Below are positions 17,604-25,713 of a stretch of 64,000 nucleotides of DNA, piece by piece. The notes beneath the pieces were generated by a model, which saw only the letters and a program-made list of their open reading frames with translations, did not search any database and had not been told where the DNA came from. Source of the DNA: Devosia nitrariae (GTDB lineage Bacteria; Pseudomonadota; Alphaproteobacteria; Rhizobiales; Devosiaceae); contig NZ_BSNS01000002.1 of the NCBI RefSeq assembly GCF_030160115.1, forward strand, positions 248,001-312,000, written 5' to 3'. A program made the translations under genes and the position numbers. Every line of letters starts with the position of its first letter. Positions within the stretch are counted from its first letter, which is position 1.

Positions 17604-18238
17604 AGACGGACGACCTCATCATAGCGCTGACGGCTGACGCCGGCCGGGTCAGGCGCCCTATGGACGTGGTGCTGGAGTGGCTGACGGTTGCTGCATGCGT
17701 TGCGGCCGCTCTTGTCTTCGCCGCGACCATCGGTCCGCGCGCCGATATCGGCGAGGCCGCCACCACCGGGCGCTTCCTGTTCAAGTTCGTCGTCACCATT
17801 GCGCTTGCCGGCAGCGCCTTCTGGCTGCTCCTGCGCCTGAACCGCCCGGGGGCGGCCGGCAGGCGCGACCTCGTCCTCCTCGCCGCCGCGCCGGCTCTGC
17901 TGCTGCTGGCGGTCGCGGCCGAGTTCTTCAGCGTGCCGCAGGCGCAGTGGGCGATGACCGCCATGGGCAAGAACAGCTTCAATTGCCTCACCTGGATTCC
18001 GCTCATCGGCATCGGGCCGCTGGCGCTGCTCCTGCCGACCCTGCGGCACGGGGCGCCAACCCGCCCGGCCCTCTCCGGTGCGGTAACAGGTCTGCTTGCC
18101 GGCGGGATAGCGGCGACGTTCTATGCGGCCAACTGCACCGACGATTCACCCTTCTTCGTCGTCACCTGGTACCCCCTCGCCATCGCCATGCTGGCGGCGG
18201 TCGGGGCGGCAGCGGGCAAGCTCATCGCGCGCTGGTGA
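17600..18238 (+). CDS. NrsF-family (DUF1109) membrane anti-sigma factor
   Basis: The 212-residue product has six predicted membrane helices and a short N-terminal cytoplasmic segment (MKTDDLIIALTADAGRVRRP). Cysteines in SFNCLTW and AANCTDD are the conserved pair seen in NrsF proteins, thought to sense redox or metals. ATG overlaps the sigma stop (ATGA), so production of the two is coupled. It should sequester the ECF sigma factor at the inner membrane. Length and topology are normal for the family. Confidence 0.88.
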   Translation: MKTDDLIIALTADAGRVRRPMDVVLEWLTVAACVAAALVFAATIGPRADIGEAATTGRFLFKFVVTIALAGSAFWLLLRLNRPGAAGRRDLVLLAAAPALLLLAVAAEFFSVPQAQWAMTAMGKNSFNCLTWIPLIGIGPLALLLPTLRHGAPTRPALSGAVTGLLAGGIAATFYAANCTDDSPFFVVTWYPLAIAMLAAVGAAAGKLIARW

Positions 18239-18260
18239 AGGCGCGGCAGGAGGAGCCCAA

Positions 18261-18286
18261 ATAAAAAGGGAGGCCGAAGCCTCCCC
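18261..18286 (-). terminator. intrinsic terminator of gcrA
   Basis: On the minus strand GGGAGGC, loop TTCG, GCCTCCC is followed directly by TTTTTAT. A perfect 7-bp stem with a UUCG tetraloop and a U-tract is a textbook Rho-independent terminator, placed 27 bases past the gcrA stop. Confidence 0.88.
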
Positions 18287-18312
18287 CTGCAAACTCACTC
18301 ACAGCCGGTATG

Positions 18313-18852
18313 TCAGCGCTTCTTCTTGTCCATCTGGTGGTAGGCCCGCCGCGCGTGGAACTCGCAATAGGGAATGCCTTCGTTGGACGCCTGCCCGCAG
18401 AAGTAGAAATCCTTGGAGAGCGGGTCGCCGATGGGCCACTTGCAGGTGTGCTCGTTGAGCTGCAGCAGCGAGAGGCGCTTGTCCTCGGGGATGAACAGCT
18501 CCTGCACCTGCGGGGCGACGTAGACCTCGGTTTCCATCTCGGGACTGGCGGCAAGGGCCGTCGCGCCGATGGTCTGGGTGCGCATGATGCTGGCGCGAGG
18601 CTTGGACATTCCCATCCCGCTGCCCATGCCCGACGAGGGCGAGGCGACGCGGCGCGGGGTCGTGCGCTGCACCGAGCGGCGCGGCGCCGAACTGGTCGGC
18701 TTGGCGCGGGCCGAGAGCTTCAGCCGATGCACCTTGCCGATCACGGCGTTCCGCGTCACCCCGTCGCCGAGCTCGCCCGCGATCTGGCTGGCCGAAAGGC
18801 CTTCCATCCAAAGTTTCTTGAGCAGCTCGACGCGCTCGTCGGTCCAACCCAT
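18313..18852 (-). CDS. gcrA: GcrA cell-cycle regulator
   Basis: The 179-residue product begins MGWTDERVELLKKLWMEGLS and continues SASQIAGELGDGVTRNAVIGKVHRL, the conserved GcrA N-terminal helix-turn-helix that reads methylated GANTC sites and contacts sigma-70. A Pro/Ser-rich linker leads to the C-terminal block with HTCKWPIGDP, FYFCGQ and YCEFHARRAY. I start at ATG 18852, as MGWTDERV is the invariant start; the frame extends to 18894. GcrA activates cell-division and polarity genes during S phase with CtrA and CcrM. The divergent region carries CtrA-like and GANTC sites. Confidence 0.95.
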   Translation of the reverse strand: MGWTDERVELLKKLWMEGLSASQIAGELGDGVTRNAVIGKVHRLKLSARAKPTSSAPRRSVQRTTPRRVASPSSGMGSGMGMSKPRASIMRTQTIGATALAASPEMETEVYVAPQVQELFIPEDKRLSLLQLNEHTCKWPIGDPLSKDFYFCGQASNEGIPYCEFHARRAYHQMDKKKR

Positions 18853-19051
18853 GGTCTGCGCTCCTGAAACCATCGTCAAAGCAGAATCCCTCATCGCGCT
18901 GCCAGAACGGCACGGCAGCCGCCATCTCTATAATTCGTATGTCGCAGGGGTCCGCCACACGAGATATCGTGTCCCCAACGCGTCCGATAGTACGCCACGG
19001 GCGGAATCGGGATCAAGAGTCGGCCTCGACTTTCCCCGGAAAAACCCATGC

Positions 19052-19066
19052 TTAAGATTGAGTTAA
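19052..19066. promoter_or_regulatory. CtrA-type binding site TTAA-N7-TTAA
   Basis: TTAA (19052-19055) and TTAA (19063-19066) are exactly seven bases apart, the full CtrA consensus half-site spacing. It lies about 200 bp upstream of the gcrA start. In Caulobacter CtrA represses gcrA, so the position makes sense; CtrA itself is not in the window. Confidence 0.5.
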
Positions 19067-19105
19067 GAAAGCCTGAGTCAAATCAGGCACTTGAGCCGGT
19101 TCGCA

Positions 19106-19134
19106 TTGACTTGTCGGGCCTATTTGCCCTATTT
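19106..19134 (+). promoter_or_regulatory. predicted promoter of argD-argF
   Basis: TTGACT (19106-19111) and CTATTT (19129-19134) are spaced 17 bases apart, about 115 bases before the argD ATG. The start point would be near 19141, immediately before a hairpin. Confidence 0.45.
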
Positions 19135-19143
19135 CAGGGCCTC

Positions 19144-19176
19144 GCGCGCCGCCAGAGGGCAGCGCGCTTTTGGTTT
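19144..19176 (+). terminator. terminator-like hairpin in the argD leader, possible attenuator
   Basis: GCGCGC (19144-19149) pairs with GCGCGC (19162-19167), extended inside by GCC/GGC around an AGAG loop, and is followed by TTTTGGTTTTT. It lies between the predicted promoter and argD, so it could terminate transcripts early. No upstream plus-strand gene needs termination here. Confidence 0.45.
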
Positions 19177-19248
19177 TTCAGGGGCTCGCGGTGCATTCCG
19201 TCCGGCTCCTGAGTCATTCCTGCAACACTCGCAACCTCGGTGAACACC

Positions 19249-20448
19249 ATGTCTGCGCTTTACGGCACGTATGCCCGGTCCGAACTCGCTTTCGAGCGGG
19301 GCGAGGGCATGCGACTTTTCGCGCAGGATGGCACCGAGTATCTCGATTTCCACGCGGGCGTGGCCGTCAATGCCCTCGGGCATGGGGATCCGCATCTCGT
19401 GGCGACCCTCAAGTCGGCGGCCGAGAAGGTCTGGCACACGGCCAACACCTTCACCATTCCCGAGCAGGAGCGGCTCGCCCAGCGGCTGGTCGATGCCACC
19501 TTCGCTGATGCCGTGTTCTTCACCAATTCGGGCGCCGAGGCGATCGAATGCGCCATCAAGAGCGCGCGGCGGTATTTCTGGGACAAGGGCGAAGCGGACC
19601 GCTATGAGATCATCGCCTTTTCCGGCTCTTTCCACGGGCGCACGCTCGGCGCCATCGCCGCGGGCGGCAATTCCAGCTATCTCGAGGGCTTCGGCCCGCC
19701 CGCCCCCGGCTTTAAGCATGCAACACCCAATGACCTCTCTTCGGTCAAGGCGCTTATCGGTCCCCAGACCTGCGGCATTCTCATCGAGCCCGTGCAGGGG
19801 GAGGGCGGCGTTACCGCCATGTCGAACGAGTTCATGCAGGGCCTGCGCGCGCTTTGCGATGAGCACGACCTGCTGCTGATCCTCGACGAGATCCAGTGCG
19901 GGTTCGGCCGTACCGGGCTTTTCTTTGCCCATGAATGGTCGGGCATCACGCCCGATATCGTTGCCGTCGCCAAGGCCATCGGTGGCGGCTTCCCGCTGGG
20001 CGCTTGCCTTGCCAGGAACGAGATCGCCAGTGCCATGGTGCCGGGCACGCACGGCTCGACCTATGGTGGCAATCCGCTCGCCTGCGCCGTCGGCAACGCG
20101 GTGCTCGACCGCGTTCTAGCCCCCGGGTTCCTCAACCATGTCAACAGCATGGGCCAGAGGCTCTCCTGGCACCTGCAGCAGCTCTCCCAGCGTTTCCCGC
20201 AGTTCGTGGTGGAAATGCGCGGCAAGGGCCTGCTCACCGGGATCAAGATCACGCCGCCGGCCAAGGATTTCGTCATACGCCTGCGCGACGACCACAAGCT
20301 CCTGACCATCGCGGCGGGAGACAATGTGCTGCGCCTCCTGCCGCCGCTGATCGTTACCGAAGCCGATATCGAGGAGGCCGTGGCGCGCATCGCGGCCGCC
20401 TTCACCGCCATCGAGGCCGAAACGGCGACCGCACCTGCGGTCGACTGA
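19249..20448 (+). CDS. argD: acetylornithine aminotransferase
   Basis: The 399-residue class III PLP aminotransferase converts N-acetylglutamate semialdehyde to N-acetylornithine in arginine synthesis. Visible: [29 protein letters not shown], the cofactor Asp in [14 protein letters not shown] (about residue 213) and the Schiff-base Lys242 in [15 protein letters not shown], then [18 protein letters not shown] 19249 ([20 protein letters not shown]) is preferred over the GTG nine bases upstream. argF follows after 45 bases, a common alphaproteobacterial pair. It may also serve as succinyl-diaminopimelate aminotransferase, as some ArgD enzymes do. Confidence 0.95.
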   Translation: MSALYGTYARSELAFERGEGMRLFAQDGTEYLDFHAGVAVNALGHGDPHLVATLKSAAEKVWHTANTFTIPEQERLAQRLVDATFADAVFFTNSGAEAIECAIKSARRYFWDKGEADRYEIIAFSGSFHGRTLGAIAAGGNSSYLEGFGPPAPGFKHATPNDLSSVKALIGPQTCGILIEPVQGEGGVTAMSNEFMQGLRALCDEHDLLLILDEIQCGFGRTGLFFAHEWSGITPDIVAVAKAIGGGFPLGACLARNEIASAMVPGTHGSTYGGNPLACAVGNAVLDRVLAPGFLNHVNSMGQRLSWHLQQLSQRFPQFVVEMRGKGLLTGIKITPPAKDFVIRLRDDHKLLTIAAGDNVLRLLPPLIVTEADIEEAVARIAAAFTAIEAETATAPAVD

Positions 20449-20493
20449 GCGCCCTTCCCCCAAAGCGTCACAACCAGCCGGACACACAGCGTC

Positions 20494-21423
20494 ATGACCG
20501 GAACGCCCAGACATTTCCTTTCCATCGCCGACCTCAGCAAGTCGGAGTTGCGCACCATCCTTGACCTCGCCGCGGCGCTCAAAACCCGCCTCAAGGCTGG
20601 CGAGCGTCCGCCGCTGCTGCAGGACAAGGTTCTCGCCATGATCTTCGAGCGCGAATCCACCCGCACGCGCGTGTCGTTCGATGTCGGCATGCGCCAGCTC
20701 GGAGGTGAGACGCTGATGCTGACCGGCAGCGAGATGCAGCTGGCCCGCGAGGAGACGCTTTCGGACACGGCCAAGGTCATGGCGCGCTATGTCGATGCGA
20801 TCATGATCCGCATCCTGGCGCATGACGACCTCCTCGAGCTCGCCGCCGCCTCCTCCATACCGGTCATCAACGGCTTGACCCGGCGCGGCCATCCCTGCCA
20901 GGTGATGGCCGACATCCAGACGTTCGAGGAGCGCCACGGCTCGATCGAAGGCGCTCGGGTCGCCTGGGTGGGCGATAGCAACAATGTGATGATGAGCTGG
21001 GTGCATGCGGCTGAGAAATTCAACTGCACGCTCGCCATCGCCTGCCCCGAGCAATTCGGGCCGGACCAGGGTATGATGGCCGACATCCGCCGGGCCGGGG
21101 GGGTCGTCTCGCTCGGCGTCGACCCGTTCGAAGCGGTCGAGGGCGCCGATCTCGTCATCACCGATACCTGGGTTTCCATGGGCGACACCGATCCCGGGGA
21201 GCGCCGCCGGGTCTTGAAACCCTACCGCGTCGACACCAAACTAATGCACCGGGCGAGCAAGGACGCGCTGTTCATGCATTGCCTTCCCGCTCATCGCGGC
21301 GACGAGGTCACCGACGAGGTCATCGACGGGCCGCAGTCGGTCGTGTTCGACGAGGCGGAGAACCGCCTGCACGCACAAAAGGCGATCCTGGCCTGGGTCT
21401 TCGGGATCGAAACCGTAGAATAG
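20494..21423 (+). CDS. argF: ornithine carbamoyltransferase
   Basis: The 309-residue enzyme makes citrulline from ornithine and carbamoyl phosphate. It has the carbamoyl-phosphate motif STRTR at residues 55-59, the [15 protein letters not shown] segment (HPCQ), the ornithine-binding DTWVSMG loop and the [12 protein letters not shown] signature near the C-terminus. The order GFGRTG-argD, argF, hslO on one strand is typical of the Hyphomicrobiales. Length matches the family (~310). Confidence 0.96.
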   Translation: MTGTPRHFLSIADLSKSELRTILDLAAALKTRLKAGERPPLLQDKVLAMIFERESTRTRVSFDVGMRQLGGETLMLTGSEMQLAREETLSDTAKVMARYVDAIMIRILAHDDLLELAAASSIPVINGLTRRGHPCQVMADIQTFEERHGSIEGARVAWVGDSNNVMMSWVHAAEKFNCTLAIACPEQFGPDQGMMADIRRAGGVVSLGVDPFEAVEGADLVITDTWVSMGDTDPGERRRVLKPYRVDTKLMHRASKDALFMHCLPAHRGDEVTDEVIDGPQSVVFDEAENRLHAQKAILAWVFGIETVE

Positions 21424-21516
21424 CAAGGTAACGGCCCGGCCTGCATCGCCCTCTGCCCGGAAGGGACAGGGGCTGGTTGCGTTGCTGCGCAAACCGATGC
21501 CAAATGGAAAGCACTC

Positions 21517-22518
21517 ATGGCAGACACCATCACATCCAACCTCGGCCTTGACCGACCGGAAACCGGTGACGATGCCGTCGTGCCCTTCACCCTCGAGAAC
21601 CTCGACACCCGCGGCCGGTCCGTGCGGCTCGGGGCAGCGCTCGATGCCATGCTGAAGCGTCACGACTATCCGCCCCCGGTTGCGCGGCTCCTGGGTGAAG
21701 CCGTCGCGCTTGCAGCGCTCATCGGCTCGTCGCTGAAGTTCGAGGGCCGTTTCATCCTGCAGACGCAGACCGATGGTCCGGTCAACCTGCTCGTCGTCGA
21801 CTTCGATGCGCCCGACGGCGTGCGCGCCTATGCGCGCTTCGATGAAGCGGAGCTCGACGCCGCGGTCGCTTCGGGCCGGGCGAGGCCGGGCGAGCTCCTC
21901 GGCAAGGGGCACCTTGCCATGACCATCGATCAGGGCGAGCACATGGAGCGGTACCAAGGCATCGTTGCACTCGAGGGCGATTCCCTCGAAGAAGTGGCGC
22001 ACACTTATTTCATGCAGTCCGAGCAGATCCCGACGCATGTGCGCCTGGCCGTCGCCGAGCTCAGCCAGAGGGGCGATCCGGTTTCCCACTGGCGTGCCGG
22101 CGGCGTCCTCATCCAGCATCTGCCTGATCACGGCATGGCCGTGATGCCGGACCTGCCAGGCGACGGCGATTTCGACAATCCGGAAACCGCAGACCCCGAT
22201 TTCGTCGAGCCCGACAGCTGGACGCGGGCGCGGACCCTGCTCTCCACCGTAGAGGATGCCGAACTCGCCGATCCCACCGTCTCACCCGAGCAACTGCTCT
22301 TCCGTCTCTATCACGAGACGGGAGTACGGGTCTTCGAACCGACGGCGATCGAGGAGCGCTGCACCTGCTCGGCCGAGCGTATCGAGGACATGCTGCGCAA
22401 CAGCTTCTCGAGCGAGGAGCGCGCCGAGATGGCAGTCGACGGCCAGATCGAGGTGGTCTGCGAGTTCTGCTCGAGCGCCTACCACTTCAATCCGCATCAG
22501 TTCGAGACGAGCAACTAG
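21517..22518 (+). CDS. hslO: Hsp33 redox-regulated chaperonin
   Basis: The 333-residue protein is Hsp33, a cytoplasmic holdase activated when its zinc-binding cysteines are oxidised. The C-terminal zinc module is clear: CTCS (CxC) followed about 30 residues later by CEFC (CxxC). The N-terminal substrate domain contains RGRSVRLGAALDAML and LKFEGRFILQTQTDGPVNLLVVDF. It follows argF by 93 bases, on the same strand. Confidence 0.95.
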   Translation: MADTITSNLGLDRPETGDDAVVPFTLENLDTRGRSVRLGAALDAMLKRHDYPPPVARLLGEAVALAALIGSSLKFEGRFILQTQTDGPVNLLVVDFDAPDGVRAYARFDEAELDAAVASGRARPGELLGKGHLAMTIDQGEHMERYQGIVALEGDSLEEVAHTYFMQSEQIPTHVRLAVAELSQRGDPVSHWRAGGVLIQHLPDHGMAVMPDLPGDGDFDNPETADPDFVEPDSWTRARTLLSTVEDAELADPTVSPEQLLFRLYHETGVRVFEPTAIEERCTCSAERIEDMLRNSFSSEERAEMAVDGQIEVVCEFCSSAYHFNPHQFETSN

Positions 22519-22595
22519 CGCACCGAGCGAATACCGCTCTTTCATGCAAGGCACGGGTGCTCCAGTCTTTTTTCCCATGGCGGCCGCGCAAGGCG

Positions 22596-22629
22596 GATTT
22601 GCGCAAGTTGTCAAACGCTTGCGCAAATC
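22596..22629. promoter_or_regulatory. perfect inverted repeat upstream of luxR-type gene, probable operator
   Basis: GATTTGCGCAAG (22596-22607) and CTTGCGCAAATC (22618-22629) are exact reverse complements separated by ten bases. Each arm itself contains the self-palindrome TTGCGCAA, so the site can be read as two identical dyads 20 bp (about two helical turns) apart. It lies upstream of the LuxR-family start. It may be a quorum-sensing operator or the site of another regulator. Confidence 0.55.
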
Positions 22630-22696
22630 AGCTCTACGCAGCACAATGGTTCCTTGTTCAGCGAGGCAAGAGGCGGGCCAGTTGAATTCGGAACTG

Positions 22697-23401
22697 ATGA
22701 CGACCATAGAGGCGGTCCAGCATCAAACGTCGGGCGAGGCCATTCGCGACATCCTGTACCGGGCCATAAGCTCGTATGGTCTTGACCGCTTTATCATATC
22801 GGGCCTGCCCGATCGTGGGCAGGACGTGCGACCGTTCGTGCTGCTATCGGGCTGGCCCGACGAATGGTACCAACGCTACACTAGGCTCGGCTACGTGCAT
22901 CTTGATCCAGTTGCGCGCCACTGCTTCACGACGACATTACCGTTCGACTGGTCCGAGGCAGGCTACGACCCGACCTCGGATCTGCCCGCTAAACGGGTGA
23001 TGGACGAAGCTGCCGAGTTCGGCATGCACGACGGTTTCTGCATTCCCGTCCATATGGAAGGGGGAATGCAGGGCGTGGTTTCGCTGGTCGGCAGCACGGC
23101 CGAGGTCGACGAACACTCGCGGTTGGAGCTTCACATGCTCGCGCTCTATGCGCATGGGCGCCTGCGCTATCTCAACATGCCGGGTAGTGAGCAGCCGCGG
23201 CGGCGTGCCATTACGCTGCGGGAATCCGAAGTGCTGAAATGGGCGGCCAGCGGCAAGACGGCGGGCGAGATCGCGGTGATCACGGGCTTGTCCGAACGCA
23301 CTGTCAACCAGCACTGCGTGAATGCCCAGACCAAGCTCGGCACCAAGAACCGCACACATACGGTTGTCGAGGCCATCCGGCACCGGCTGATCACATTGTA
23401 A
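22697..23401 (+). CDS. LuxR-family quorum-sensing transcriptional regulator
   Basis: The 234-residue protein has an N-terminal autoinducer-binding domain with the conserved WPDEWYQRYTRLGYVHLDPV and PFDWSE segments (Trp, Tyr and Asp contacts to acyl-homoserine lactone) and a C-terminal LuxR helix-turn-helix (LRESEVLKWAASGKTAGEIA, then TGLSERTVNQHCVNAQTKLG). Starts at ATG 22646, TTG 22682 or ATG 22697 are possible; I chose the last because it gives the usual family length. An AHL synthase gene follows after 67 bases on the same strand, so this is its cognate receptor. Confidence 0.9.
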   Translation: MTTIEAVQHQTSGEAIRDILYRAISSYGLDRFIISGLPDRGQDVRPFVLLSGWPDEWYQRYTRLGYVHLDPVARHCFTTTLPFDWSEAGYDPTSDLPAKRVMDEAAEFGMHDGFCIPVHMEGGMQGVVSLVGSTAEVDEHSRLELHMLALYAHGRLRYLNMPGSEQPRRRAITLRESEVLKWAASGKTAGEIAVITGLSERTVNQHCVNAQTKLGTKNRTHTVVEAIRHRLITL

Positions 23402-23468
23402 GTTCTAACAATACCGTAACCTAACTCGAGCGTGCCTTAATATCCGCAGAACCATGGGGATCGGCGGC

Positions 23469-24122
23469 ATGAAGGTACACCTTTTGGGCGCCCATAACCG
23501 CGCTCGATATGGAGATTTGCTCGAAGAGAATTACAAGTTGCGGCATCGAATCTTTGTCGACCTGCAGGGCTGGGAGGCAATCCGGCGTCCCGACCAGCGT
23601 GACGTGGATGCCTTCGATGGACCCAATGCCGCTCATATTCTGGTGACGGAGGATGGCGAACTCGTCGGCGGGTCGCGCTTCAACTGTCACGACGGACCGA
23701 CCTTGCTGCAGACGGTCTTTCCGGGGCTCGTAACGGAACCGTTTCCAGCGCCACCCGCGCTAGGGGCCGATTGGACGCGCTTTTACGTGCGCCCTGATCG
23801 TCGCGAGGGCCGGCGCCGGGCCCCGGAGTCTGCAGCCCTTTTCTGCGCGATGATGGAGTATGCCCTGTCCCAGGGCTACGCCTTCATCACCTTCGTTTCG
23901 ACCATTTACATGGTCGAACTGGGTGTGAGCATGGGCTGGCGGATCGCTCCCCTGGGACCGCCGGCCAAGATAGACGGCAAGCCGACAGTCGCTGCCTCGA
24001 TCGAGGTTTCCGAAGATGCCCTGGACAGCGTCCGGCGGGTCACCGGCATCGGTCAGGCCGTTCTGCCGTTTGGCGGCACCGACCTGCGTACCGGCCGCTC
24101 CGTTGCGTTCGGAGGGTTCTAA
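23469..24122 (+). CDS. acyl-homoserine-lactone synthase (LuxI family)
   Basis: The 217-residue enzyme makes N-acyl-homoserine lactone from S-adenosylmethionine and an acyl carrier. Conserved positions are in place: LRHRIFVDLQGW (Arg, Phe, Trp), RDVDAFD (two Asp), GGSRFN (Arg), TRFYVRPDRR and the Glu in APESAALFCAMMEYAL. ATG 23469 gives the family-typical start MKVHLLGAHNRARY; ATG 23454 is an alternative five codons upstream. It follows the LuxR gene, forming one signalling unit. The acyl chain length cannot be predicted by eye. Confidence 0.92.
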   Translation: MKVHLLGAHNRARYGDLLEENYKLRHRIFVDLQGWEAIRRPDQRDVDAFDGPNAAHILVTEDGELVGGSRFNCHDGPTLLQTVFPGLVTEPFPAPPALGADWTRFYVRPDRREGRRRAPESAALFCAMMEYALSQGYAFITFVSTIYMVELGVSMGWRIAPLGPPAKIDGKPTVAASIEVSEDALDSVRRVTGIGQAVLPFGGTDLRTGRSVAFGGF

Positions 24123-24621
24123 GACGCCACGCGGGTGATCCGGATGGTTGTGCAGTACAGCGATCTTAGTGCCAGCGCGCCGAACTTGGAATTGCAGCAG
24201 TCGCGCGCTCATCCCGCACCGCCTAGGCCCGGCAAAAGCGAACAGCCGAAGCCAGCTGAGGTTGGGCGAGAATACTGAGCCGTAAGTTCCGCCACCTGCC
24301 GCTTGGAAAGCGGATGGACGGTGTCGTTGGAGAGCCTCGCAAACAATAGACTGCCGGCGCGAGACTCCGGTCCGAAGAAGCGATTGGCGACAATTCTGCC
24401 CAGCGCCTGGAAGACATGCTCCCGGTCAGGGGGCGTTCGTGTCCGGTCACGAGAACGCATCGGTCGCGTCACCAGGCGATATTTGGGAAATCGACGGTGT
24501 CCGGACTAAATGGATCTGGCATCCCCCCACCTCCTGCCCCTCCGCCACTTGCCGGAACCAGTTTCACCTCGAGCGCCGCCGATGTGGTCGGAACCGAAGA
24601 CGATCCATCTCCCCAGCACAG
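24123..24621. other. intergenic region at the left edge of the catabolic island
   Basis: This 499-base stretch has no gene that I can support. It contains the left copy of the ~108-bp repeat (24172-24278). A minus-strand open frame at 24209-24472 (VFQALGRIVANRFFGPESRA) has no family I recognise, no ribosome site, and partly overlaps the repeat. It may be debris of an insertion. Confidence 0.5.
24172..24278. repeat. left copy of ~108-bp direct repeat
   Basis: The stretch matches 37425-37535 in the same orientation at about 80 % identity by eye, with the exact blocks CGCCGAACTTGGAA, TGCAGCAGTCGCGCG and AAGCGAACAGCCGAAGCCAG. The right copy lies directly 3' of tRNA-Gly. The two copies bracket the catabolic genes 24622-37350. 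Confidence 0.7.
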
Positions 24622-25713
24622 TCATGCCGCCGACGCGCGCCGCACGGCGAGCCGATGTTCTTCGATGAACTCCGCCACGTCGATCTCCCGCCCGGTGTGG
24701 ACGCTGCGGATTGCGGCATAGACCATGGCCTGCGACTTCACATGAGTTTCGATGCTGGTTTCCATTTCCCCGCCACCGTCGAGCCAGCGGACAAAGCGAT
24801 CGATCAGCCAGACATTGCCGAACTTGGTCTGCTGGGCGGCAGGTATGGGCTCGCCCTCCCCTTCCTTGCGGCTGCCGCGCTGCCGGGTGGGATCGTGGCG
24901 GTGCCGTTCAACTTCGCCATGGCTGAGGACTATGACTCCGTTCTCGCACTCGGCGCGAACATACGCCTTGAAGTAGGGATTGATGGCCACCGCGTTGCAG
25001 CTGGTGCCTTCGTAGGAGAGCTTGACGCCATTCTGAAAGGTGGCGATGGCAAGCACATTGGCATCGCCCTTAAATTCACCCCAGGGCGGTGTCCAAGAGC
25101 GCGCAAATATCGTGGCGCAGTCGGCGCCCGCTAAGTCACGTATCATGTCAAAGTGATGGATACCGGCTTCCCCCAACATCACATCGGGCAGTTCGTGACG
25201 GAAGGCGGCCCAGGCGCCGTACTTGCGCAGTTCGCCCGTCTGGCGGAACACGAGATAATCGAGCGGCCCGTCCAGCCCCGAGCGCAATGTATTGCGGAAC
25301 GTGGTATTGGGCTGGTCGAACCGGTGCGTCATCGTCATGGCCAGCTTAGTGCCAGCCTTCTTCACCAGTTCGTGGACCCGGATAGTCGCCTCCATCGTGT
25401 CGGCCACCGGCTTCTCGCATAACACACGGAGGCCGGCCGCTATCGACAGGCGGATATGCTCCTCGTGATGCCAGGCCGGTGTCGAGATGAGCACGAAATC
25501 GGCGCGGACCTTGGCAACCAGTTCCGCCGCTGAAATGAAGCAAACCTCATCGGACAAGTTGTGGAAGGCCTGCGCGGCTTTAAGGGCCGTGGTGTCGGTA
25601 TCTGCGATGCCGACCACTTCGATCAGCCCATCGGCGATGTTAGGCGGCACGAATTGCTCCGACCAGAGCTTGCCATAGCCCCCCACGCCGATCTGCAGCA
25701 TGCGATAGCTCAT
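24622..25713 (-). CDS. Gfo/Idh/MocA-family oxidoreductase
   Basis: The 363-residue enzyme has an N-terminal NAD(P)-binding Rossmann motif IGVGGYGK, the hallmark CEKP sequence in LRVLCEKPVADTM (Lys in the active site), and a C-terminal alpha/beta domain with GEAGIHHFDMIRDL (catalytic-type His). Family members oxidise or dehydrogenate sugars, inositols and related compounds. Its ATG overlaps the stop of the Tm-1-like gene by four bases, so it is co-translated with the island operon and is its last gene. The substrate is unknown. Confidence 0.92.
   Translation of the reverse strand: MSYRMLQIGVGGYGKLWSEQFVPPNIADGLIEVVGIADTDTTALKAAQAFHNLSDEVCFISAAELVAKVRADFVLISTPAWHHEEHIRLSIAAGLRVLCEKPVADTMEATIRVHELVKKAGTKLAMTMTHRFDQPNTTFRNTLRSGLDGPLDYLVFRQTGELRKYGAWAAFRHELPDVMLGEAGIHHFDMIRDLAGADCATIFARSWTPPWGEFKGDANVLAIATFQNGVKLSYEGTSCNAVAINPYFKAYVRAECENGVIVLSHGEVERHRHDPTRQRGSRKEGEGEPIPAAQQTKFGNVWLIDRFVRWLDGGGEMETSIETHVKSQAMVYAAIRSVHTGREIDVAEFIEEHRLAVRRASAA

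Larger units (their letters stand above)
18853..19248. other. gcrA-argD divergent regulatory region
   Basis: This 396-base gap holds no gene. Reading from gcrA: GANTC sites at 18884-18888, 19004-19008, 19017-19021, 19075-19079 and 19211-19215; a CtrA-type box TTAA-N7-TTAA at 19052-19066; a sigma-70-like promoter facing argD at 19106-19134; and a terminator-like hairpin at 19144-19176. Confidence 0.6.

Noticed and set aside
17309..18049. Minus-strand frame opposite the sigma/NrsF genes
   Set aside because: It is a Gln/Glu/Arg-rich shadow; both plus-strand genes have clear families and overlapping stop and start codons.
24209..24472. 87-codon minus-strand frame in the left island gap
   Set aside because: It overlaps the repeat, lacks a ribosome site, and I do not recognise any family; treated as non-coding.
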